From contig CAMNAY010000072.1 in NCBI GenBank assembly GCA_946531975.1, forward strand, positions 1 to 7,749: DNA of 7,749 nucleotides, given 5' to 3'. This DNA is from an uncultured Ruminococcus sp. Lineage in GTDB: Bacteria; Bacillota; Clostridia; Oscillospirales; Ruminococcaceae. How positions within the stretch are numbered: position 1 is the stretch's first letter; the number at the start of each line of letters is the position of its first letter. Position numbers and translations under genes: made by a program. Below the pieces are notes generated by a model. That model was not told where the DNA came from. It was given only the letters and a program-made list of their open reading frames with translations, and did no database searches. Of this stretch, positions 1-4,825 are shown one piece after another.

Positions 1-61
1 CATTCGCAACGGTACGCCGCTTCATCAGCCGGGATACCTTCAGATATTTGTCAAGTCTCAC
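1..61 (-). CDS. rqcP: RqcP (YabO-type) S4-domain RNA-binding protein, N-terminal fragment
   Basis: Only the first 20 codons are present; the gene leaves the window at its left edge. Reading from a GTG start at 59-61 gives (M)RLDKYLKVSRLMKRRTVAN, which matches the conserved N-terminus of RqcP/YabO proteins. These are small (about 80-90 aa) single S4-domain proteins that bind the 50S subunit and P-site tRNA during ribosome-associated quality control. The GTG overlaps the TGA stop of the HU gene as GTGA, so translational coupling to hup is likely. No good Shine-Dalgarno sequence precedes it, only AAAAAG. The mazG-hup-rqcP order fits other Bacillota, where yabP, yabQ and divIC often follow. Identification rests on a short but highly characteristic stretch; a Hsp15-like S4 protein is the main alternative. 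Confidence 0.85.
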   Translation of the reverse strand, partial: MRLDKYLKVSRLMKRRTVAN

Positions 62-336
62 TTTTTATTCACGGCTTCCTTCAGGTGCTTGGAGGCACGG
101 AAAGCAGGAGCCTTCTTCGCCGGGGTCGTCATGGGGTTGCCGGTACGCGGGTTCTTGGTTTCCTTGGCCTTGCGGTCATGTATCTCAAACGTGCCGAGTC
201 CGGTCAGGTGAACCTTTTCGCCTGCGATCAGGGATTCGATGATCACGGATGTGACAAGCTCCAGTGCGTCATCCGCTTCTTTTCTGGTGCAGTTTCCCTT
301 TTGCGCCAGCGCACTGATCAGTTCGATCTTAGTCAT
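58..336 (-). CDS. hup: HU family DNA-binding protein
   Basis: A 92-aa histone-like HU protein that bends and compacts DNA as a dimer in the nucleoid. The N-terminal helical dimerisation part begins MTKIELISALAQKG (residues 1-14). The DNA-binding arm carries the family signature: GLGTFE at 46-51, NPRTG at 62-66 and a TPAKKAPAF-like segment at 71-79, ending in LKEAVNKK. Length is normal for HU (about 90 aa). The start at 336 is chosen because GGAGG at 345-349 lies 8 nt upstream; the ATG at 351 would overlap this site and add five residues atypical of HU. The gene follows mazG by 109 nt without an obvious terminator and overlaps rqcP by 4 nt. A palindrome at 362-375 just upstream could be an operator. 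IHF-like paralogues share the fold, but HU is the usual form in Bacillota. Confidence 0.95.
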   Translation of the reverse strand: MTKIELISALAQKGNCTRKEADDALELVTSVIIESLIAGEKVHLTGLGTFEIHDRKAKETKNPRTGNPMTTPAKKAPAFRASKHLKEAVNKK

Positions 337-361
337 TGTTAGATCCTCCACATAGCATATC

Positions 362-375
362 TGTAATATGTTACA
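362..375. promoter_or_regulatory. Palindrome TGTAA-N4-TTACA upstream of hup
   Basis: A perfect 5+5 inverted repeat, TGTAA TATG TTACA, lies 26 nt upstream of the HU start codon and 13 nt upstream of its GGAGG. The arms and 4-nt spacer look like a dimeric repressor site, and the position would suit control of hup and rqcP. I cannot assign a regulator, and no convincing -35/-10 pair is visible beside it. Short AT-rich palindromes also arise by chance, so confidence is low. Confidence 0.3.
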
Positions 376-445
376 TCCGCTTCAGATTTGCGGTTGCAGC
401 CAGAGTCAGCATGTCGTGTTCCGGGATGTCTGACAGGGGTGTTTT

Positions 446-1261
446 TCAGTGTTTTTTTGCCTGATCCCAGTATTTGTCGAGCGTTTCGATCGGCAGCTCA
501 GCCATCTCTTTGCCGTCTTCCCGAACCAGTCTTTCGGTTTCCGCGAACCGGCGCAGGAATTTCTTTGCAGCACCGTTGAGTGCTGTTTCCGCATCGACAT
601 GCAGATGCCGTGCTGTATTGACGCAGGAGAAGAGCAGATCGCCCAGCTCGTCCTCAATGGCGCTCTGGTCACCGCTTTTCATAGCTTCTTCCAGTTCATC
701 TGTTTCCAGACGGATATAGCGGAAGGCATCCTCTGCGTTTTTCCAGTCCATACCGGCACGACTCGCGCGCTTTCCGAGCTTTTGCGCATACATCAGCGCA
801 GGGAGTGCCTTGCAGACGCCTTCGAGCGTTGCGGCAGCGGTCTCCTGATGCTTGGTTTCCTGTTTGATGCTGTCCCAGTTTTTGAGGACTTCCTCGCTGG
901 TATTCGCGCTGACATCACCGAACACATGCGGATGACGGATTACCAGCTTGCGGCAGAGCTCATCGCAGATATCATCGAACGTAAAGTGGGACTGTTCTGT
1001 CTCAATCTGGCAGTGGAACACGACCTGAAGCAGCACATCGCCCAGCTCCTCGCGGAGCATCGGGACGGAGTCCATATCAATCGCTTCGATGACCTCGTAG
1101 GTTTCTTCCAGGAAGTCCTGCCGAATGCTCTGGTGGGTCTGTTCCTTATCCCACGGACATCCGTTTTCGCTGCGCAGAACCTGCATGATTTCGAGCAGTT
1201 CGCTGATGCCGTAATGCGGGCAGTCACGCAGTCTGGCGAGCGTTTCTTCGCTAGTTTTCAT
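446..1261 (-). CDS. mazG: MazG nucleoside triphosphate pyrophosphohydrolase
   Basis: A 271-aa cytosolic enzyme that hydrolyses (d)NTPs to NMP and PPi, clearing non-canonical nucleotides; the length is typical of two-domain MazG. The first MazG domain (about 20-115) has ENGCPWD at 32-38, the metal-binding EETYE at 52-56 and EELGD at 71-75, then the conserved IRHPHVFGD at 108-116. The second domain (about 150-265) has ALPALMYAQKLGKRAS at 152-167, DELEEA at 188-193 and EDELGDLL at 203-210. The start is the first ATG after an in-frame TAA. It lacks a good Shine-Dalgarno site: GAGG is 15 nt away. A promoter-like sequence at 1271-1299 would start transcripts about 3 nt before the ATG. The gene lies 148 nt after trpS and 109 nt before hup, resembling the B. 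subtilis yabN-yabO arrangement. Confidence 0.95.
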   Translation of the reverse strand: MKTSEETLARLRDCPHYGISELLEIMQVLRSENGCPWDKEQTHQSIRQDFLEETYEVIEAIDMDSVPMLREELGDVLLQVVFHCQIETEQSHFTFDDICDELCRKLVIRHPHVFGDVSANTSEEVLKNWDSIKQETKHQETAAATLEGVCKALPALMYAQKLGKRASRAGMDWKNAEDAFRYIRLETDELEEAMKSGDQSAIEDELGDLLFSCVNTARHLHVDAETALNGAAKKFLRRFAETERLVREDGKEMAELPIETLDKYWDQAKKH

Positions 1262-1270
1262 ATTGTATTA

Positions 1271-1299
1271 ATTTTACCTCATTCTTGTAAAAAAAGCAA
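1271..1299 (-). promoter_or_regulatory. Candidate mazG promoter (TTGCTT-17-TAAAAT)
   Basis: On the minus strand TTGCTT (1294-1299) and TAAAAT (1271-1276) are separated by exactly 17 nt. TAAAAT differs from the consensus -10 by one base; TTGCTT matches TTGACA at three to four positions. Transcription would begin around 1264-1265, almost at the mazG ATG, implying a leaderless or near-leaderless mRNA. That fits the absence of a well-placed ribosome binding site. The sequence is very AT-rich, so a chance match is quite possible. Confidence 0.3.
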
Positions 1300-1318
1300 G
1301 CATTTCACAGACAAAAGA

Positions 1319-1387
1319 GGAAGTTCCAGATATCATACAAAATCCGCAGGGGAACTTCCCGTGATTTTGGAACGCATTGTGTATGAT
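1319..1387 (-). promoter_or_regulatory. Structured trpS-mazG spacer with overlapping inverted repeats
   Basis: Three inverted repeats interlock in this spacer. The arms at 1319-1327 and 1351-1359 (GGAAGTTCC/GGAACTTCC) are a perfect 9-bp match. CAAAATC-type arms pair at 1338-1344 and 1363-1369 (7 bp). ATCATACA-type arms pair at 1332-1339 and 1380-1387 (8 bp). In the minus-strand transcript the second and third form a hairpin whose loop holds the 5' arm of the first. The result is either mutually exclusive hairpins or an H-type pseudoknot. TCTTTTG follows the 9-bp stem, so it may act as a weak terminator, although its 23-nt loop is long for one. At DNA level each 9-mer is itself a GGAA-N-TTCC palindrome, and the two centres are 32 bp apart, so a paired protein-binding site is the alternative. 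I match it to no known riboswitch. Confidence 0.4.
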
Positions 1388-1409
1388 TTTTGTCCGGATG
1401 TTTGTTATT

Positions 1410-2423
1410 TTACTTTCTGTCGATGAATCCGACGCGGCGGTACACCTTTTGCAGCAGCTTTCTGGTGATCCGGTAAGCCTGCTCGCTGCCCTCTGCCATG
1501 CACTGCGTCAGATACGTCTTGTCCGCGATCAGGCGGTTATACTCGTTCTGCACGGGTGCTAAGTGATCTGCGACGGCTTCGCCGACGGCGGTCTTGAAGG
1601 GACCGTAGCCCCGACCGGCGAATTCTGCGGCGATCTCATCCATGGTCTTGCCGGTGACGGCGCCGTAAATGGTCATCAGGTTATTGATGCCGTCCTTGCC
1701 CTCACGGAAGCAGACCTCTGTTTCCGAATCGGTGACCGCGCGCTTGAACTTGCGCAGGATCGTATCCTTATCATCGAGGATAAAGACGCAGGCATTGGCA
1801 TTTTCGTCGGACTTGGACATTTTCTTGGTCGGATCCTGAAGCGACATCAGTCTTGCGCCCTGCTTCGGAATGTAGCCGTCCGGAACGGTGAAGGTCTCGC
1901 CGAAGCGCTGATTGAAGCGCTGTGCGATGTTGCGAGCAAGCTCAAGGTGCTGCTTCTGGTCGGCACCGATCGGGACGAGGTCTGCGTTATACGCGAGAAT
2001 ATCCGCAGCCATGAGAACCGGATAGGTAAACAGACCGGCATTGATATTGTCGGCGTGGCGTGCGCTCTTGTCCTTGAACTGTGTCATTCGGTTCAGCTCG
2101 CCGAACATGGTGGAGCAGGAAAGCACCCAGCTCAGCTCAGCGTGATGCGGATTCTGGCTCTGCACGAAGGTGATGCTCTGCTTGGGGTCAATGCCGCAGG
2201 CAAGCATCAGTGCATAGGCACGCATCGTATTCTGACGAAGCTGTGCAGGCTCCTGCATGACCGTGATGGCGTGCAGGTCGGCAACGCAGTAAATGCAGTC
2301 GAAATCGTCCTGAAGCTTATGCCAGTTGCGGATCGCACCGATATAGTTGCCGAGGGTAAAGACACCGGTCGGCTGGATTGCGCTGAAGATGCGCTTTTTC
2401 GGTGCGGCAGTCAGTTCAGCCAT
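1410..2423 (-). CDS. trpS: Tryptophanyl-tRNA synthetase
   Basis: A 337-aa class Ic aminoacyl-tRNA synthetase that charges tRNA-Trp with tryptophan using ATP; it acts in the cytosol as a homodimer. The length is normal for bacterial TrpRS. The N-terminal Rossmann catalytic domain has the HIGH-equivalent region PTGVFTLGNYIGA at 18-30 and the KMSKS loop at 201-205, followed by SDENAN. The helical anticodon-binding domain fills roughly 215-337 and ends RRVGFID. The ATG at 2423 is preceded by AAGGAG 9 nt upstream, which lies in the 21-nt gap after the unknown gene, so the two are very likely cotranscribed. No T-box leader is visible ahead of either gene, so the tRNA-sensing control known for B. 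subtilis trpS is not evident here. Confidence 0.97.
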   Translation of the reverse strand: MAELTAAPKKRIFSAIQPTGVFTLGNYIGAIRNWHKLQDDFDCIYCVADLHAITVMQEPAQLRQNTMRAYALMLACGIDPKQSITFVQSQNPHHAELSWVLSCSTMFGELNRMTQFKDKSARHADNINAGLFTYPVLMAADILAYNADLVPIGADQKQHLELARNIAQRFNQRFGETFTVPDGYIPKQGARLMSLQDPTKKMSKSDENANACVFILDDKDTILRKFKRAVTDSETEVCFREGKDGINNLMTIYGAVTGKTMDEIAAEFAGRGYGPFKTAVGEAVADHLAPVQNEYNRLIADKTYLTQCMAEGSEQAYRITRKLLQKVYRRVGFIDRK

Positions 2424-2444
2424 TGGTAGATGCTCCTTCCGGTA

Positions 2445-2981
2445 TTATTTCTGAACAGCAGCACTGGGGTCAATACCGGCTGCCTGATCCTTGAGCTGAG
2501 CGCCGCGCAGCTCATTCATAAGGCGGTGATAGAGATTCTTGAAGATGCGCTCCTCAGGCGTTCCGACAGAGGTGGAAGAATCCAGCTCCAAGCGGTAGAT
2601 GCCGCCTGTGGTCAGGATGTAAGCGTAGTGGACGCTGCCGGCGGGCAGTTCGAAGTTTGTGACCGGCTTGAGGTTCTCGATGTAATTCGCAGCATTTGTG
2701 ACGAACACACGGGCTGCCTGAACGACGCCGGGATAACGCTGTGCAGCGCCGGAGTAATCTCTGCCGTTGCTGAAGTAGAGGTTTGCAGCGCCGTTGATAT
2801 AACATGCGAGCGTAGTGAGGACTGTCGGAGCCATCGGCATATCAACGACGACGCCGTAGACAGTGCTGGTCTTCATATGCTGTGTAAAATTGGAAGGGGA
2901 GAGGTGCAGCGCCTGAAATCTGGTGGACAGATATTTCTTGCTGACCGGTACCCGTCTGGAGAAATTTTGCTTATCAGCCAT
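2445..2981 (-). CDS. Unrecognised cytosolic protein of about 178 aa, first gene of the trpS operon
   Basis: I do not recognise this family. The product has no signal peptide or membrane segment. A basic N-terminus (residues 1-20) is followed by an apparent alternation of strands and helices: VYGVVVDMPM (41-50), LACYINGAANLYF (58-70), a helix around 84-104, VHYAYILTTGGIYRLELD (117-134), then an acidic/basic helix at 142-160 and a loose Ala-rich tail. This pattern vaguely recalls small alpha/beta profilin or roadblock-like folds, but that is only a fold guess. The start at 2981 puts AAAGGA 10 nt upstream, in line with the 8-10 nt spacing of neighbouring genes; an ATG two codons earlier (2987) has only 4 nt. 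A strong promoter precedes it by about 75 nt, and trpS follows after 21 nt. Coding potential is supported by the promoter, ribosome binding site and operon position. Confidence 0.8.
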   Translation of the reverse strand: MADKQNFSRRVPVSKKYLSTRFQALHLSPSNFTQHMKTSTVYGVVVDMPMAPTVLTTLACYINGAANLYFSNGRDYSGAAQRYPGVVQAARVFVTNAANYIENLKPVTNFELPAGSVHYAYILTTGGIYRLELDSSTSVGTPEERIFKNLYHRLMNELRGAQLKDQAAGIDPSAAVQK

Positions 2982-3067
2982 GATCATGAAATCCTTTCTT
3001 TTTTCGTTTGCGCGAGCCGTGCAGATCTGACGGATGCACAGATTCCGGTTCGGGCAAATATGTCTCT

Positions 3068-3096
3068 ATTATAACACATATTTTCGATTTTTGCAA
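3068..3096 (-). promoter_or_regulatory. Sigma-A-type promoter for the unknown gene-trpS operon
   Basis: On the minus strand the -35 is TTGCAA (3091-3096) and the -10 is a perfect TATAAT (3068-3073), separated by 17 nt. A TGT immediately before the -10 also gives an extended -10. Transcription should start near 3061, leaving a leader of roughly 75-80 nt before the first gene. The leader has only a short GTGCA/TGCAC stem (3019-3023 with 3035-3039) and no T-box features. TTGCAA is self-complementary and could double as a -35 for the divergent flippase gene, but no good -10 exists on that side. Confidence 0.85.
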
Positions 3097-3104
3097 CATA
3101 TTTT
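3076..3104. repeat. Direct repeat ACATATTTT, 20 bp apart, in the promoter
   Basis: ACATATTTT occurs at 3076-3084 and again at 3096-3104, exactly 20 bp (about two helical turns) apart, with similarity continuing as [C/T]GA. One copy lies between the -35 and -10 of the trpS-operon promoter and the other overlaps and extends upstream of the -35. The phasing would suit a regulator bound on one face of the DNA, but the AT-rich composition makes chance similarity possible. Confidence 0.35.
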
Positions 3105-3142
3105 TGAGTGTTCGGCATAGAAAAAACAAAGAATCACGGATT

Positions 3143-3168
3143 TTTCCGGTACGCGGCGGCATCGGAAA
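3143..3168 (+). promoter_or_regulatory. Small hairpin in the flippase leader
   Basis: TTTCCG (3143-3148) pairs with CGGAAA (3163-3168), extended by a G-U and a T-A pair to 8 bp around a 10-nt GC-rich loop. It ends 5 nt before the AGGGGGAGG ribosome binding site of the flippase gene. It could influence mRNA stability or ribosome access. It is not a terminator, because no U-run follows. Confidence 0.25.
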
Positions 3169-3190
3169 CGGGCAGGGGGAGGTTCGGCGC

Positions 3191-4798
3191 ATGAAACGGC
3201 AAACGGTTCTGAGCGGGGCAGTCTGGCTGATGCTCTCGGCAGCGCTCGCAAAACTACTCGGTGCGGGATTCCGCATCCCGCTGACGGCGATGCTGGGCGG
3301 CTCCGGCATGGGATATTTTTCCTGTGCCTACGGATTGTTTCTGCCGGTGTTCGCGCTGTCTGTGACGGGCATGAACACGGCGGCTGCGGCACTGACCGCG
3401 CAGGCGCTTGCGAGGGGCGACACAGCTCGCGTCAGCGGGATTGCGCGGACGGCGGTGCGGCTGTTCGGCGGCGTCGGGCTGGCGGGCAGTGTTCTGCTGG
3501 GGCTGTTTGCCAAGCCGCTGTGCGGTCTGGTGCTGCACAATCCGCAGGCTGCACCGGCAGTCGTGCTGCTCGCGCCCGCAGTGTGGTTCTGCTGTATGAG
3601 TGCTGTGCTGCGGGGGCTGTATGAGGGGCATCAGCAGATGATCCCGACGGCAGTCTCACAGGTTGCGGAGGGCATCGGCAGAGTCGGCTTCGGGCTGCTG
3701 TTTGCAGAGGCAGCAATGCGGAATCCGTCTGCGGCGGGGCGGTTCTTTCCCGCAGATCTCCCGCCGGAAGCGATCGGCGCGGCGGCGGCGGTGTTCGGTG
3801 TCACGCTCTCTGCGGCGCTCGGTACGCTGACGCTGATGCTGTTTCCGCGGCGGATGCGGACTGCGCCTGCTGCGGGCATCGCACAACCGGAACAGATGCG
3901 GGAAATCCGCAGGGCGCTGATTGCGCTGCTGATTCCGGTTGCGGCGGCGTCTCTCGTCACGAATCTGACGACGCTGGTCGATCTCGCAACGGCAATGCGC
4001 ACGCTCTCTGCCGGAATGCTCCGGACACCGGCGGCTTACGGGCTGTCGGCGGATGCTGCCGCTGCGGAGGCGGACGCGCTCGCCAATTTCTATTACGGCT
4101 CCTATTCCGGACTGGCGATGACGGTATTCAATCTGATTCCGGCAGTGACCAATATGCTCGGAAAGGCGGTGCTTCCGGCATTTGCCGCACAGAATGCGGG
4201 CAATGACCGTGTGCAGATGCAGCGGCATGCGGAGGATGTGATGCGGAGGACGGCATTTCTGGCGGTGCCGGCGGGGCTGGGCGTCAGCGTGCTTGCCGGA
4301 CCGATCCTGCGGCTGCTGTTTCCTGCGCGGGCACTTGAGGTGCAGATTGCTGCGCCGGCACTTTCGGTTCTGGGCATTGCCGTGATCTTTACCGCGCTGA
4401 GCTGCCCGCTGTTCAGCATGATGCAGGCTTCGGGGTATGCCGGTGATCCGGTTGCCGGGATGCTCTGCGGTGCCGGACTGAAGCTGATCGGCAATCTGCT
4501 GCTGATTCCGCGCTTCGGGCTGTGCGGTGCTGCGCTCTCGACGCTGCTGTGCTATTTTGCCGTGCTGACCGGAAGCTGGTATCTGTTCACGCGCCGGACG
4601 GGGCTGCGGCTCCCGTTCCGCCGGATCTTCTCCGGTGCATGTACAGGCGGCATCTGCTGTGCATGGACAGCGCGGCATCTCTGTTTCAGGCTGATGCCGG
4701 TTCTGCCGCGCACTGCGCTGCTCCTGAGCATTGCTGCGGGTGCTGCGGTCTATCTGCCGGTCTGTCTGCTGCTCACAAAAAAGAACCGCTGCTCCTGA
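3191..4798 (+). CDS. SpoVB/YabM-like lipid flippase (MOP superfamily, polysaccharide biosynthesis type)
   Basis: A 535-aa, very hydrophobic protein with about 14 likely membrane segments, the usual size for SpoVB/MurJ-type exporters. These move undecaprenyl-linked precursors (lipid II or other glycan lipids) across the cytoplasmic membrane. Family-like sequences include LAKLLGAGFRIPLTAMLG at 19-36, and RGLYEGHQQMIPTAVSQVAE at 141-160, the SpoVB-type RGxxxGxxxMxPTAxSQ motif. NLIPAVTNMLGKAVLPAFA (314-332) resembles the corresponding repeat in the second half. The start at 3191 has AGGGGGAGG at 3174-3182, 8 nt upstream; extending the frame to 3008 would run through the divergent promoter. Its G+C content looks higher than that of its neighbours. 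The homologue yabM adjoins mazG in B. subtilis, supporting this subfamily. The exact substrate cannot be told from sequence; a sporulation role is not implied. Confidence 0.88.
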   Translation: MKRQTVLSGAVWLMLSAALAKLLGAGFRIPLTAMLGGSGMGYFSCAYGLFLPVFALSVTGMNTAAAALTAQALARGDTARVSGIARTAVRLFGGVGLAGSVLLGLFAKPLCGLVLHNPQAAPAVVLLAPAVWFCCMSAVLRGLYEGHQQMIPTAVSQVAEGIGRVGFGLLFAEAAMRNPSAAGRFFPADLPPEAIGAAAAVFGVTLSAALGTLTLMLFPRRMRTAPAAGIAQPEQMREIRRALIALLIPVAAASLVTNLTTLVDLATAMRTLSAGMLRTPAAYGLSADAAAAEADALANFYYGSYSGLAMTVFNLIPAVTNMLGKAVLPAFAAQNAGNDRVQMQRHAEDVMRRTAFLAVPAGLGVSVLAGPILRLLFPARALEVQIAAPALSVLGIAVIFTALSCPLFSMMQASGYAGDPVAGMLCGAGLKLIGNLLLIPRFGLCGAALSTLLCYFAVLTGSWYLFTRRTGLRLPFRRIFSGACTGGICCAWTARHLCFRLMPVLPRTALLLSIAAGAAVYLPVCLLLTKKNRCS

Positions 4799-4810
4799 GA
4801 ACAGCGGTTC
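4777..4810 (-). terminator. Intrinsic terminator of the dockerin gene, inside the flippase 3' end
   Basis: GAACCGCTG (4783-4791) and CAGCGGTTC (4802-4810) form a perfect 9-bp stem with a 10-nt loop. Reading the minus strand, the stem is followed directly by six T residues (4777-4782), the classic intrinsic terminator arrangement, 15 nt after the dockerin gene's stop. On the plus strand the flippase stop codon lies in the loop and no T-run follows, so termination should work for the minus-strand transcript only. Confidence 0.9.
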
Positions 4811-4825
4811 GATGTGATTGTACGA

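Noticed and set aside
337..351. Upstream ATG at 351 as the HU start
   Set aside because: It would place the GGAGG inside the coding region and add five residues not seen in HU proteins.
449..1426. Long plus-strand open frame (325 codons) opposite mazG
   Set aside because: It is the antisense of a well-conserved mazG. Its translation has no recognisable motifs and its end runs into the spacer.
1563..2429. Plus-strand open frame of 288 codons opposite trpS
   Set aside because: Antisense shadow of trpS, with no ribosome binding site and no family resemblance.
2988..3061. T-box leader controlling trpS
   Set aside because: The leader is too short and lacks the T-box sequence and an associated terminator.
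3008..3190. N-terminal extension of the flippase frame to 3008
   Set aside because: It crosses the divergent promoter and has no membrane-protein character; the ATG at 3191 has a strong ribosome binding site.
3656..4678. Minus-strand open frame of 340 codons inside the flippase gene
   Set aside because: Arg/Gln/His-rich translation typical of the antisense of a GC-rich membrane gene. The plus-strand frame has clear SpoVB-type motifs and a ribosome binding site.
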